Shown: positions 38,055 to 47,064, counted from the stretch's first letter. The stretch is DNA of 64,000 bases from G963669295 sp963669295 (GCA_963669295.1 OY769938.1:3596001-3660000); one strand, 5' to 3'. The notes: a model not told the origin generated them from the letters alone. Numbers and translations: made by a program.

Positions 38055-38866
38055 GCAAAACGGTAGGCATAGTAGGTTGTGGTTGGCTGGGCATGCCCCT
38101 GGCACAACACCTTTTGCAAAAAGGCTATGTTGTAAAGGGCTCTAAAACTACGGTAGAAGGAGTGGCTGCTATGGAAGCCATAGGCATTGAAGGGCATCAG
38201 CTTGTACTCAGCCCGGCACTTGAATGCAGTACCATTAACGACTTTTTAAACTGCGACGTGCTGGTGGTAAATTTTCCTCCAAAGCGCAGAGGCGATATTG
38301 AAACCTATTACCCCAGGCAAATGGCAGCATTGGTAGCTGCAGTGGAAGCATCACCGGTGCAACATGTCATCTTCATCAGTTCCACCTCAGTATATCCCAA
38401 CAATAACCGTTTGGTGGAAGAGGAAAACCTGGTGCCTGAAAAACCTTCGGGAAAAGCATTGTTGAAGGCAGAAGCCATTTGGCACAACAATAACCGCTTT
38501 ACCACTACTACTTTGCGTTTTAGTGGCCTCATTGGTTACGACCGCATGCCTGGCCGTTTTTTGGCGGGTAAAAAGCAATTGAAGAATGGCAATGCCCCAG
38601 TGAACCTCATTCATCAAGACGATTGTGTTGCCATTATTCGTGAGGTGATGGAACAAGAAATATGGGGGAAAGTATTCAATGCCTGTGCCGATGCCCATCC
38701 GTTGCGCAAAGATTTTTATACAAAAGCAGCTTTGCAAATAGGACTCGAACCACCAGTATTTACTGGTGATGATGATGCATACAAAATCATCAGCTCAAAG
38801 CAATTGAAACTGTTCCTGGGGTACACCTTTATTCATCCCGACCCTATGCAGTTGATTGATGCATAA
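38051..38866 (+). CDS. NAD(P)-dependent epimerase/reductase-like protein
   Basis: 271 residues. An N-terminal Rossmann fold (KTVGIVGCGWLGMPLAQHL, a GxGxxG variant) followed by features of atypical SDR proteins of the YeeZ type: VQHVIFISSTSVYPNN, TTTTLRFSGLIGYDRMPGRF and VNLIHQDDCVAII. The canonical YxxxK is not clear. It overlaps the ATPase gene by 4 bp, so it is the last gene of the importer operon, a placement that suggests (but does not show) reductive or modifying action on the imported ligand. Cytoplasmic. Confidence 0.85.
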   Translation: MSKTVGIVGCGWLGMPLAQHLLQKGYVVKGSKTTVEGVAAMEAIGIEGHQLVLSPALECSTINDFLNCDVLVVNFPPKRRGDIETYYPRQMAALVAAVEASPVQHVIFISSTSVYPNNNRLVEEENLVPEKPSGKALLKAEAIWHNNNRFTTTTLRFSGLIGYDRMPGRFLAGKKQLKNGNAPVNLIHQDDCVAIIREVMEQEIWGKVFNACADAHPLRKDFYTKAALQIGLEPPVFTGDDDAYKIISSKQLKLFLGYTFIHPDPMQLIDA

Positions 38867-38891
38867 CATTGCTAGATCAACACAATGTTTG

Positions 38892-38899
38892 TACCTTAG
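38892..38899 (+). promoter_or_regulatory. Putative -7 box (TACCTTAG)
   Basis: TAnnTT(T/A)G-like element 5 bp before the preferred ATG (38905) of the Hint-domain gene; supports that start over the upstream TTG at 38869. Confidence 0.35.
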
Positions 38900-38904
38900 A
38901 ACAT

Positions 38905-40116
38905 ATGAAAACAATGCTTACTTCACTACTGTTACTGATGGCATTAACAGTAGGCGCCCAGGTGCCAGAGCTTGAACCTGTGATCCTTCCCCTTGAATTC
39001 AGTAAGGAGGGAGAGCAAAAATTTGAAGCTAATGTACAGCGGTGTGGCGAACTGTATCAGATGGTAGGAAGTGATGAAGACTACAAAGAGCTCTCCAAAG
39101 CCGATCAGGTGATTTACGACAATTGCGATGAGCTAAATACTGAATATTGGGCCACGATGCCCGATGGGTGCAGTTGGTATTGTGGGGGAGGATCGGAATA
39201 CATTACAGCTTCCTCAAGTTTGAAAGCGCAGGGAAGCACTACCTACAACGCTGAAAATGCCCATGATGGCAGTTACAAAAACGCCTGGGTGGAAGGGGTA
39301 GATGGTTATGGCATTGGCGAATACCTGGAATATCATTTCAATGCTCAAAGCGCACGAATCACCACCATTCATATTGCCAATGGTTATGTAAAAAGTGCTT
39401 CGGCATGGAAAAACAATTCTCGGGTAAAAAAACTCAAGCTGCTTTACAACGATGAGCCTTATGCCATTTTGCATTTGGCAGATGTGGTGGGCCGACAAAC
39501 CTTTACCATCGATCCGGTAGGTTACCCTCCGAACAACAGGGAAGGGAAGCCCGAATGGACGTTGAAGTTCGAAATTATGGAGGTGTATAAGGGAGAGCAA
39601 TACGACGATGTGGTGATTGCTGAAATCTTTTTCGATGGATTGGATGTACATTGTTTAGCAGAAGGCACTGCCATTACCATGGCGGATGGCAGTACGAAAC
39701 CTATCGAAGAAATACAAGAGGGCGATGAGGTGATGAGCGTTAGCGTTACCGGTAAACAAGAACCGGCAAAGGTAGAAAAGATGGCACACCCTGTACACGA
39801 GCACATGATCCGTATTCGCATGTCGAACGGGAAGGTGTTGGAATGTACAGAAGACCATCCGATACAAACCAGCAGAGGATGGGCTTCTTATGCCCCCGAA
39901 AAAACAAAGGAAGCCTACGATTTTCATCAGGTGGTAGAATTGGAGTTGAGAAGCTTGTTGACTACCATTGGCGATCCAGTGGTGATCCTATCTATTGACC
40001 GTAAACACGTTTCCACACCAACACATACCATTGTAAAACTCAGTCGCAACCAGCGTTTTATTGCCAACGGGGTAGTGGTAGGTACTGAGCCTTTACGGAA
40101 ACATACACATGAATAG
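38905..40116 (+). CDS. Glycan-binding-like protein with C-terminal Hint domain
   Basis: About 403 residues from ATG 38905 (MKTMLTSLLLLMALTVGAQ, a good signal peptide). Residues about 90-250 form a discoidin-like module (ITASSSLKAQGSTTYNAENA, AWVEGVDGYGIGEYLEY) of the NADase-type glycan-binding kind. A Hint domain then begins at the cysteine of DVHCLAEGTAITMADGSTKP and includes CTEDHPIQTSRGW and HTIVKLSRNQRFIANGVVVG. The usual terminal His-Asn of inteins is absent, so at most N-terminal-side self-cleavage, as in hedgehog-type Hint domains, is expected. Probably periplasmic or secreted. It overlaps the GSCFA gene by 8 bp. Confidence 0.85.
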   Translation: MKTMLTSLLLLMALTVGAQVPELEPVILPLEFSKEGEQKFEANVQRCGELYQMVGSDEDYKELSKADQVIYDNCDELNTEYWATMPDGCSWYCGGGSEYITASSSLKAQGSTTYNAENAHDGSYKNAWVEGVDGYGIGEYLEYHFNAQSARITTIHIANGYVKSASAWKNNSRVKKLKLLYNDEPYAILHLADVVGRQTFTIDPVGYPPNNREGKPEWTLKFEIMEVYKGEQYDDVVIAEIFFDGLDVHCLAEGTAITMADGSTKPIEEIQEGDEVMSVSVTGKQEPAKVEKMAHPVHEHMIRIRMSNGKVLECTEDHPIQTSRGWASYAPEKTKEAYDFHQVVELELRSLLTTIGDPVVILSIDRKHVSTPTHTIVKLSRNQRFIANGVVVGTEPLRKHTHE

Positions 40117-41077
40117 CTTTCGCACCGAAATACAAGTACCCGCTGCATCGGCTTTAACGCATGCCAACAAGGCGGTGTTTATTGGGTCGTGTTTTACCGA
40201 AAACATTGGAGCACGATTGCAGCAACATCATTTTAATGTGGCCATCAATCCGTTTGGTATAGTATATAATCCTGCATCAGTGGCACGTTCGCTGGAGTTG
40301 TTGATAGAACGGCAGGAATTTACTCCCGAAGACTTGCATTACCACAACGAGCAGTGGTTCAGCTATTACTACCACAGCAGTTTTTCGCATGCCGATCAAT
40401 CGGTGGCACTGGCACAAATGAATGCACGCATGGCACAAGGACATGCTCAATTAAAAACAGCCACCCACTTATTCATTACGCTTGGAAGCGCCTGGGTATT
40501 TAAACACATACAAAGCAAGCAAGTGGTAAGCAATTGCCATAAAATACCTGCTTTCGAGTTTGAGCGGTACAAGCTGTCGGTAAAGCAATTGTTGCATAAC
40601 ATGACCGATGCATTGGATCAACTCAAAGTGTTTAATCCCGGCTTAAAAGTGGTGTGGACCATCAGTCCGGTAAGGCATTGGAAAGATGGGGCGGTAGACA
40701 ACCAGTTGAGCAAGGCAACGCTGGTAGTGGCCGTACACGAATTGGTACAACAATATGGCCATACCTACTTTCCTGCTTACGAGTTGATGCTGGACGATTT
40801 ACGCGATTACCGTTTTTACGAAGCCGATATGTTGCACCCCAACAGCGTGGCTACCGATTACATTTGGGAAAAATTTGGCGATGCCTTTTTTAGTGCATCT
40901 ACTCAACAGCTCAACCAACAAATTGCACAAGTGGTAAGAGCGGCACAACACCGGCCTTTTAACCCCAACTCGCAAGCGCATCAGCAATTTAAAGCAAAAC
41001 AATTGGAGCACATTGCGCAATTGGAAAAAGCACATCCAGCACTTGATTTTAGTAAGGAAAAAGCAAGTTTTACTTAG
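40109..41077 (+). CDS. GSCFA domain protein
   Basis: 322 residues. The family name motif is present as FIGSCFTENIGARLQQHHFN near residue 28, with INPFGIVYNPASVARSLELL next and a catalytic-like TISPVRHWKDG plus HPNSVATDYIW further on, consistent with an SGNH-hydrolase-like fold. No signal peptide. GSCFA proteins are widespread in Bacteroidota and Proteobacteria but have no assigned reaction; an esterase-like activity is inference from the fold. It overlaps the preceding Hint gene by 8 bp and the converging lipoprotein gene by 4 bp. Confidence 0.92.
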   Translation: MNSFRTEIQVPAASALTHANKAVFIGSCFTENIGARLQQHHFNVAINPFGIVYNPASVARSLELLIERQEFTPEDLHYHNEQWFSYYYHSSFSHADQSVALAQMNARMAQGHAQLKTATHLFITLGSAWVFKHIQSKQVVSNCHKIPAFEFERYKLSVKQLLHNMTDALDQLKVFNPGLKVVWTISPVRHWKDGAVDNQLSKATLVVAVHELVQQYGHTYFPAYELMLDDLRDYRFYEADMLHPNSVATDYIWEKFGDAFFSASTQQLNQQIAQVVRAAQHRPFNPNSQAHQQFKAKQLEHIAQLEKAHPALDFSKEKASFT

Positions 41078-41730
41078 GGCACCAACACGTAGAATTCGCC
41101 CGTACCATCAGGAGCCTTGAACCCCACAATGCCTACCCCCATCTTGTAAAACAGGGCTTGATTATTGACAGCATCTTCGAACCCGTATACATCGGTATAG
41201 GTTTGGCCGTTGAGGGTGAGGGTACCATAGTAATTAACAGTATGACCACCATAAACACTTGAGGTATTGGTGCCAGGGCCTACAAAGGTATCGCGTATCA
41301 CATCTACATTGCCCCAATAAAATAAATCGAGGCTCAGGTGACTGCCTGCACCTGCTGTTGCCAACTTAAACCGCCAGGGAATGCCTGGAGAGGTAAATTG
41401 GATGATCATGCGTTCGGTGTAGAGGTGTTTATATGAAGGACAATCTTGCGGGTGTTGACAAACACGAAATGTTTCGTCCAACGTATCGTGTACCAATCCT
41501 TCTACCGCAATAAATATTAAAGAATCGCCTTGCGAGTCTTCGAACTTTAACTGCTCACTCCCATCATAGGGTTGCCACACCGTAACATCCGGATTGGTAA
41601 AGTAGTCATACTCATCTTCAGGGAAACAGTAACAGTCGTCTTCCTCTGCTACCTCTTTCTTTTTACAGGCAGTTAGTGCCAGGCATAGGCCCAGCAAAAA
41701 AAGAAAGGTATGGAGGTGTTTGAATGTCAT
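41074..41730 (-). CDS. Lipoprotein of unknown function
   Basis: 218 residues from the ATG at 41730 (MTFKHLHTFLFLLGLC); an upstream TTG (41748) is less likely. Lipobox LALTAC is followed by KKKEVAEEDDCYCFPEDEYD, an acidic linker. The rest is beta-rich with paired cysteines (CQHPQDCPSY) and a Gly/Tyr-rich C-terminal part (VYGGHTVNYYGTLTLNGQTY). No family recognised. Its stop overlaps the converging GSCFA gene by 4 bp. It may be transcribed with the two lipoprotein genes upstream on the same strand. Confidence 0.75.
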   Translation of the reverse strand: MTFKHLHTFLFLLGLCLALTACKKKEVAEEDDCYCFPEDEYDYFTNPDVTVWQPYDGSEQLKFEDSQGDSLIFIAVEGLVHDTLDETFRVCQHPQDCPSYKHLYTERMIIQFTSPGIPWRFKLATAGAGSHLSLDLFYWGNVDVIRDTFVGPGTNTSSVYGGHTVNYYGTLTLNGQTYTDVYGFEDAVNNQALFYKMGVGIVGFKAPDGTGEFYVLVP

Positions 41731-41784
41731 AAGTAGTTTACGCTGCAAGATACAAACTTTTAATGGGGAATGTTTGCCACAGCA

Positions 41785-42483
41785 TCAATTCATGGTAATG
41801 GTGGCAATGTTATTGCCTTTCAACCAGTGGTTGAGCACCACGTCGTTGTGCAGTAAATTGCCTACTACAAATAAATTGGAGCCGGTGAGGGCAGTAGATT
41901 GCGTAGCCTTTTCGCGTACTACATGCTTGGGTTGGTAATACGAGGCATGAATAAAATCGATGTTTTCGCCATACTTTTCTATGAACCCTACATGGTAATC
42001 GAGCCCAAGGATGTAAAGCCCATCGGGTTGGGTGCCGAGGTATTCCATCAGCTGGTCAACATCATTGCCGCCAATGGTTTTTACGCTTCCTTTTTTACAC
42101 AGGGTTTTAATGATGAGGCTGGCCGGTTGTTGTGCCATTTTTACCCGTTCTACTTTAAACCCGGCATGAAGCAGGGTGGTAGATACAAAGTAGCCACAGG
42201 CAATTTTGCCTTCGCGTGGTGTTTGGCTCACCCCATTAAAATCCCAGGTGGTGCCATACCAGTAGGGGAAAATGCTGTCGCACAACATAGTGTTTAAATA
42301 GGTACGTGCCTCTTCTGTGGTGCTTAGCGTTGTGCGTTGTTGTTCGATGGTAGCTTTTAGGGCATCGTATTGTTGCTGATGCGCTACCAAATCAATGCTG
42401 TTATCCCAATAGGCTTCCTTTACCGTAGGCGCAGGCCCACAGCTCAATAACACAACAAAACAAAAGGAGGCAATGCGTAGCAT
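41785..42483 (-). CDS. Lipoprotein, putative NlpC/P60- or CHAP-like cysteine hydrolase
   Basis: 232 residues. Lipobox VVLLSC at residue 15. The sequence FPYWYGTTWDFNGVSQTPRE precedes KIACGYFVSTTLLHAGF, where the cysteine sits at the start of a helix, and GLDYHVGFIEKYGENIDFIHA supplies a histidine, the Cys/His order of NlpC/P60-like amidases. Assignment rests on these motifs only. A peptidoglycan or peptide amidase in the periplasm is the inference. The gene lies 6 bp after a 43-residue lipoprotein gene and 54 bp before another lipoprotein gene, all on the reverse strand. Confidence 0.75.
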   Translation of the reverse strand: MLRIASFCFVVLLSCGPAPTVKEAYWDNSIDLVAHQQQYDALKATIEQQRTTLSTTEEARTYLNTMLCDSIFPYWYGTTWDFNGVSQTPREGKIACGYFVSTTLLHAGFKVERVKMAQQPASLIIKTLCKKGSVKTIGGNDVDQLMEYLGTQPDGLYILGLDYHVGFIEKYGENIDFIHASYYQPKHVVREKATQSTALTGSNLFVVGNLLHNDVVLNHWLKGNNIATITMN

Positions 42484-42489
42484 GGTCGT

Positions 42490-42621
42490 TTACATATAAC
42501 CCATTGGAGTGTACACGGCCTTTCTACTTTTTTTCACACATCCGCGTTTGGCGCAACTGGTCATTCCTGCTAAAAACAATAACAAGAGCGCGCCTGCGAG
42601 TACAGATTTAAGTTTGATCAT
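42490..42621 (-). CDS. Small 43-residue lipoprotein
   Basis: Short gene starting MIKLKSVLAGALLLLFLAGM, with a lipobox (GMTSC) and a mature part of only 20 residues (CAKRGCVKKSRKAVYTPMGY, then M). A Lys-rich N-terminus, hydrophobic core and cysteine fit a type-II signal peptide exactly. The stop is 6 bp upstream of the start of the NlpC-like lipoprotein gene, so it is the first gene of that unit. Tiny lipoproteins of this form are common in Bacteroidota but without known role. Confidence 0.7.
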   Translation of the reverse strand: MIKLKSVLAGALLLLFLAGMTSCAKRGCVKKSRKAVYTPMGYM

Positions 42622-42719
42622 AACGGTAAAATTGGACTGGTTTTCTAGTATATAACTGAAAAAGAAGTGGTTTTGTTGCGTGAATGCTAAAAATCAGCGA
42701 TAAACCATTTAAATTTAAG

Positions 42720-42727
42720 TAACTTGG
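42720..42727 (+). promoter_or_regulatory. Putative -7 box (TAACTTGG)
   Basis: TAnnTTGG element 3 bp before the ATG of the 158-residue secreted protein gene; would give a nearly leaderless transcript. Tentative. Confidence 0.3.
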
Positions 42728-42730
42728 GGC

Positions 42731-43207
42731 ATGAAGCGCATGCTGCTGCCTTTATTGATGCTGTTATCTGTCTCGTTAATGGCGCAAAAATTCGACCGAC
42801 TGGAGTATGAAATCACCGGATTTCGTGCCCAACAGGTACGTTATGCCGTGAATTTCGATACACAGCAAATTGCCGTATGGCTATCCACTACCCGTGCTAC
42901 TAACCAGTGGGAGCATAAAGATTCTACGCAATTGGGAAAAAAAGAAATGAAGTTGCTTCGCGATTGGTTGGGGGGTATATACTACGAGCAATTTCCTGAA
43001 ACTACGGCTGCTGGTAAAGACGGAGCCTGGTACCACCTTACCCTTACCCGCAAACAAGAAGTGGTGTTGCAATCAAAAGCGTGGAGTGGCTACCTCAACG
43101 AAGAACATGCACAACTGGAACAAACACTGGTGGTGTTTTTTCAACGTCGGTTTGATGATCCTGCCATTAAGGCCTACCTGGGAAAAGCCGCTAAAAAATA
43201 CCAGTAG
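42731..43207 (+). CDS. Small secreted protein of unknown function
   Basis: 158 residues. Signal peptide MKRMLLPLLMLLSVSLMAQ, then a soluble alpha/beta protein with WLSTTRATNQWEHKD, KKEMKLLRDWLGGIYYEQFP and a basic C-terminus (KAYLGKAAKKYQ). No family recognised; the layout (short leader, one small domain, C-terminal helix) resembles the 134-residue protein at 52808-53212 only loosely. Divergent from the lipoprotein operon and convergent with the next gene. Periplasmic location is inferred. Confidence 0.75.
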   Translation: MKRMLLPLLMLLSVSLMAQKFDRLEYEITGFRAQQVRYAVNFDTQQIAVWLSTTRATNQWEHKDSTQLGKKEMKLLRDWLGGIYYEQFPETTAAGKDGAWYHLTLTRKQEVVLQSKAWSGYLNEEHAQLEQTLVVFFQRRFDDPAIKAYLGKAAKKYQ

Positions 43208-43212
43208 TACGG

Positions 43213-43761
43213 CTACAGCCTACGATAGTGTAAGGTGCTGAATCCTTTTATCCAATGTTTTCCACCATCGTACGACCGATCCATGATCCATTGATAAGAA
43301 TTGGGAGTAAAGCTGCGGTGGTACGACCGTTCTATGAAAGTACCATAAGGATCGGTTCCTGCTCCTTTTGCTGTACCATCTTTATTCATTATCAATTTAG
43401 AAAAGGTATCGGAGTAAGGCATTAACCAATATGTTAATGTGCTGTCTTTGAATGAGGTAGATAAGCTCAGTCCCTTGTACACCACCGTGCCACTGTCGTT
43501 AAGTTGTCTGAATTCACTCACAAAAAAGCTGCTGTCGAGCAGGTAGTAATTGTATACTACGGCCTTTCCCTTTTTATAGGTGCGGTCTTCTTGTATGTCG
43601 TTGGTAGCGACTTCCCAGCCTCCAAGAAAATAGTGTTGGTGCGGCAGTTGAAGGCTGTCGTTTCCCGATGAGGAAATAGCATTAGGCAGGGGATGGGGGC
43701 GGGCCACCAAAATGCCTAAAACAAAACCAACAAGGGAGCCGATAAGGGCTATGCGTTTCAT
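43213..43761 (-). CDS. Membrane-anchored or secreted protein of unknown function
   Basis: 182 residues. One N-terminal hydrophobic segment (IALIGSLVGFVLGILVA) acts as anchor or signal. The body has a lipocalin/DUF1579-like look: FLGGWEVATNDIQEDRTYKK, then paired beta-strands and a closing WIMDRSYDGGKHWIKGFSTL. Last gene of a three-gene reverse unit with a propeller protein (overlap of 4 bp) and an outer-membrane protein. No function can be assigned. Confidence 0.75.
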   Translation of the reverse strand: MKRIALIGSLVGFVLGILVARPHPLPNAISSSGNDSLQLPHQHYFLGGWEVATNDIQEDRTYKKGKAVVYNYYLLDSSFFVSEFRQLNDSGTVVYKGLSLSTSFKDSTLTYWLMPYSDTFSKLIMNKDGTAKGAGTDPYGTFIERSYHRSFTPNSYQWIMDRSYDGGKHWIKGFSTLHYRRL

Positions 43762-44630
43762 GGAGCATCGGTGTTAAATAGTATGGTTTTGGTATTGTTT
43801 CGCCATTCAACCAGCCTGGGGCCAAGGTGCTTCGTCGTATAGCCCACCTCCAACACCACAGGAATGCCTTTGCGAAAGACAATGCCTACCGGGTACCAGG
43901 GGTGTTCCGATTGGTAGCATACGATTTTCTTATGGCCTTCGAATTTCCATACACTTCTGCTACCAGTGTTGCAGGCATAAAGGGTGCCGTTGTTGTCTAC
44001 GGCCATGCCCATAAGAATGTTGGTGTGTGGCTCGGGAAACGGAGGATTGGTGGGGGAAGGAAGAAAGAGCTGGCTGTATGTTTGCACCAACTTTCCGGTA
44101 CGGAGATCGTATTGGTAAATGCTGCCGTTATTGGCATTATTATCGGAAACATATAAGGAGTTGCCATGAACCATCATGGTGGCCAGTCGTTGAAAAGAAT
44201 GGGTGGCAAATATTTTAACACTACCCGAAGGTTTTCGAACCACAATGGTTTCACCGCTAACATAGTATAGGTTGTCTTCCTCATCTATGGCAAAGGTGGA
44301 ACCCCATGATACTTCGGCTTTTGTTTGATGTACTACTTTGTTGCTGTTCGTAGTAAGTTGCCACAGTTTGCTGGAGTAGGTGTTGTTGTAATCTTCCAGT
44401 TCACCTACCCATACCTTGCCTTTACTGCCAGCATGAAGGGTGTGTACATGTACGTTTTTTAGCACGGTCACCAATTGCCCTTTTGGCGTGAGTTTCCACA
44501 CCGACCCATGGTGATGCATTAAATCGGCAACCCAAATGGTGCCATCGGAAGCAATGGCAATGCCCCAGGCCGGGTGGCTTTTTGCTACCATGATATGAAG
44601 GGTCAGAAAGAGTGTCAGAAGTATTTTCAT
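43758..44630 (-). CDS. NHL/SMP-30-like beta-propeller protein
   Basis: 290 residues from ATG 44630 (MKILLTLFLTLHIMVAKSHP); the same frame is open further upstream but that part runs into the neighbouring gene. Repeats of the type WGIAIASDGTIWVADLMHHH, STFAIDEEDNLYYVSGET and GMAVDNNGTLYACNTGS mark an NHL or gluconolactonase-like propeller of about five to six blades. A signal peptide places it in the periplasm. Ligand unknown. It starts 10 bp after the outer-membrane protein gene and overlaps the next gene by 4 bp. Confidence 0.85.
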   Translation of the reverse strand: MKILLTLFLTLHIMVAKSHPAWGIAIASDGTIWVADLMHHHGSVWKLTPKGQLVTVLKNVHVHTLHAGSKGKVWVGELEDYNNTYSSKLWQLTTNSNKVVHQTKAEVSWGSTFAIDEEDNLYYVSGETIVVRKPSGSVKIFATHSFQRLATMMVHGNSLYVSDNNANNGSIYQYDLRTGKLVQTYSQLFLPSPTNPPFPEPHTNILMGMAVDNNGTLYACNTGSRSVWKFEGHKKIVCYQSEHPWYPVGIVFRKGIPVVLEVGYTTKHLGPRLVEWRNNTKTILFNTDAP

Positions 44631-44640
44631 AAGGAATGTT

Positions 44641-45858
44641 TTACCACCCAAAGCGGGGATTAACAATGTTGTTGTGTTTACTGCCAAAAGTGTAGGAAAA
44701 CCCAACCCGACTGCTGAACCGGAAATTGGTGGCCAACTGCCGTTGCTGCAATAAAATAGCTTCGCTCGAAAAGTCGCCTTTGGGCAACGCAATTTGGTTG
44801 CGTATCATGCTTACATTGGCATTCATATCGAGCGTAAGGCCTTTGAACAAGCGCAAGCGCACAAAACCCGACGCACTGAGCTGGTATTTTTCTGGATCGT
44901 ATAAAAAGCTCACCGCTTCCACATCGGCACCGGCCTCTCCCCATTTTTCTTTCATTTCAAAAGCCAGTAGCAGGTCGAGTACAAAGAACCCTTCTTCAAT
45001 TTGGTTGAAGATGGTTGTGTCGTTGTATTGGCGATGGTCATACCCTACTTCCGGGGTGATCCTAAATTGCCGACGGTTGGCTTCGGAGTAAGGGAAGAGG
45101 TTGTATTCCAACGCCAACCAGTACATGTCTTGAAATTTGATGTTCTCGAAAAAGGAAGATTGCAAAATCACTTCGCCTCCATACGACCAATGGTTGGACA
45201 TGCTTTTCACCACCAGGTGCGACGAGTAAAATTCTTCGGAGAAGCTTTTCAGCTCCTCCCCATCAATGTCGTAAATATCGGTGCGCTGAAAGTAGCTGGT
45301 ATACGACCTTATTTTTAAATCTTCTGTAATTCTTCTCACAGAAAGAGAGCTGCTGCCTGTGGTCGATTTAAAAGAAGTTTCCTTGCGAAACCTTGCGTTA
45401 GCCCCAATGGTAAATACCCAATTGTTCCACGGGTCGTGCTGCTCTTCTACAGCTTGTTTAGGACGGTAGTTGAACGATACATAGTTGCTCAACGATGATT
45501 TTAAGAGGTAACCCAACAACCCCCTTTCGATGTGTTCTACCATCATGTTGTTGCGCGCTACCTGGGGGGTATTGATAGGCACAAGGTAGCTGATGCTATC
45601 GTTGATGCCTTCAAAGTTGTTTTGACCATAAAATTGAATGGTAATGGTACGTCCACCCGAGCCGTTGGTTTGACGGGTAAAGAGGGCATATACATTGGCA
45701 TTGCGCCTGTCGATAGGGTAGTTGATGTAAGGAAGGCTTTGTTTGATGTTGGCGGTGTTGCAAAAGTCGCAATCAACAAACACATCAATGCTTTCTGTTT
45801 GCCCTTGTGTAATAAGGGCGAGCAGCAACAACAGGAGGGTACAGGTTGTTTTTGTCAT
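44641..45858 (-). CDS. Putative outer-membrane beta-barrel protein
   Basis: 405 residues. Signal peptide ends LITQGQ. The N-terminal 140 residues include DVFVDCDFCNTANIKQSLPY, with a pair of cysteines (CDFC), also common in a family of Bacteroidota secreted proteins. The rest alternates polar and aromatic residues in paired strands (WVFTIGANARFRKETSF, FVRLRLFKGLTLDMNANVSM), ending with an aromatic-terminated GFSYTFGSKHNNIVNPRFGW, as in outer-membrane barrels. First gene of the unit with the propeller and the 182-residue protein; divergent from the histidine kinase. Function unknown. Confidence 0.8.
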   Translation of the reverse strand: MTKTTCTLLLLLLALITQGQTESIDVFVDCDFCNTANIKQSLPYINYPIDRRNANVYALFTRQTNGSGGRTITIQFYGQNNFEGINDSISYLVPINTPQVARNNMMVEHIERGLLGYLLKSSLSNYVSFNYRPKQAVEEQHDPWNNWVFTIGANARFRKETSFKSTTGSSSLSVRRITEDLKIRSYTSYFQRTDIYDIDGEELKSFSEEFYSSHLVVKSMSNHWSYGGEVILQSSFFENIKFQDMYWLALEYNLFPYSEANRRQFRITPEVGYDHRQYNDTTIFNQIEEGFFVLDLLLAFEMKEKWGEAGADVEAVSFLYDPEKYQLSASGFVRLRLFKGLTLDMNANVSMIRNQIALPKGDFSSEAILLQQRQLATNFRFSSRVGFSYTFGSKHNNIVNPRFGW

Positions 45859-46023
45859 GCTTCAAAAGTAGGCGGGGCAGGTATTAAAAAGTTGTAAAGT
45901 AGACCAACAGCCCGTTCGTGTCTACTTTCTACCCGGGCAGGTGCACGATTCAACATTTTTGTTGTTCCTCTACTCAATGGTTGCATTGATCTATTAAGGA
46001 GCAGTGATTCCTGCAATTAAACC

Positions 46024-46031
46024 TACTTTTG
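46024..46031 (+). promoter_or_regulatory. Putative -7 box (TACTTTTG)
   Basis: Exact TAnnTTTG, ending 4 bp before the ATG of the histidine kinase gene. No -33 partner found at the usual spacing. Confidence 0.4.
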
Positions 46032-46035
46032 TTTT

Positions 46036-47064
46036 ATGCGTGCTACACCACATCGTTGGAAAAAGGTATTGCCTCACATTGGCTTGTGGGGGTTGTACAT
46101 CGTATCCGAATACCTGGCCAATGTGTTTCATTACCCTCCACATGAGCGGTGGAGCATGTGGCGCAACATTTTAATGGCATTTCCTATTGTGGTGCTGCCT
46201 ACCTATGTATTGGTGGGGTATTTGGTGCCTACGTTCTTGCAACGCAACAAGCTGTGGCCTTTTTTACTGAGCACATTGCTCCTGGCAGCCCTGGTATTCT
46301 TTTTAAGGATAAAGTGGATTGAATTGGTCAACTATTTCGATTCGGGCGAATACCAAAACATGCCGTGGAGCAAAGGGGTGAAGAATACCATGAAAGATTA
46401 TGCCATTATTGCGTTGGCGGTATGCATTGCTATTATTGATGATTGGCGCAGAAAGAAGTTGGCAAATGAAGTACTGCGGCAGTCGAAAGCCGAAGCAGAA
46501 ATACAGTTGCTAAAAGGACAACTGCACCCGCATTTTTTGTTCAATACCCTCAACAACATCTACAGCCTTGCCTTGCAACAATCGGATAAAACAGCCGATA
46601 GCATTTTGCGCTTAACCGATTTGTTAGACTACCTGGTGTATTGGTCGGACAAGGAAAAAGTAGCGTTGGGGAAAGAGGTAGAATTGATTCGCAATTACCT
46701 GGCCATGGAGCAGCTGCGCTATGGCGATCGGTTGTTGCTAACGGTAGATATGGATGAGCCGGCAGATGGGGTAAAAACCTCGCCTTTGTTGTTGTTGCCC
46801 TTTGTAGAAAATTGTTTCAAGCATGGGGCTGATGCTGAAGGGAGGTTGTGGATTAAAGTAAAGTTGAAGCAGTACAACGATAAGGTGGTGTTTAGCATTG
46901 AAAACAGCAAAGGAGATGTGGCCCCACAAAAAGCAGGTGGGGTAGGGTTGAGTAACATTCGCCAACGGTTGCAATTGATTTACCCCAACCGCCATGAATT
47001 GGTGGTTTCCGATAATGATCAGTATTTTAGTGTACGCTTAGTAGTGATGCTTGATGTCCTATAA
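46036..47064 (+). CDS. LytS-type sensor histidine kinase
   Basis: 342 residues. Four transmembrane helices in the first 135 residues (for example ILMAFPIVVLPTYVLVGYLV and FLLSTLLLAALVFFLRI), then a His_kinase module with the phospho-acceptor in KGQLHPHFLFNTLNNIYSL (about residue 165) and an HATPase domain (LLLLPFVENCFKHGAD, GGVGLSNIRQRLQLIYPN). The missing G2 box is typical of this LytS/YehU class. It overlaps the LytTR regulator by 11 bp, so they are a two-component pair. The signal sensed is unknown. Confidence 0.95.
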   Translation: MRATPHRWKKVLPHIGLWGLYIVSEYLANVFHYPPHERWSMWRNILMAFPIVVLPTYVLVGYLVPTFLQRNKLWPFLLSTLLLAALVFFLRIKWIELVNYFDSGEYQNMPWSKGVKNTMKDYAIIALAVCIAIIDDWRRKKLANEVLRQSKAEAEIQLLKGQLHPHFLFNTLNNIYSLALQQSDKTADSILRLTDLLDYLVYWSDKEKVALGKEVELIRNYLAMEQLRYGDRLLLTVDMDEPADGVKTSPLLLLPFVENCFKHGADAEGRLWIKVKLKQYNDKVVFSIENSKGDVAPQKAGGVGLSNIRQRLQLIYPNRHELVVSDNDQYFSVRLVVMLDVL

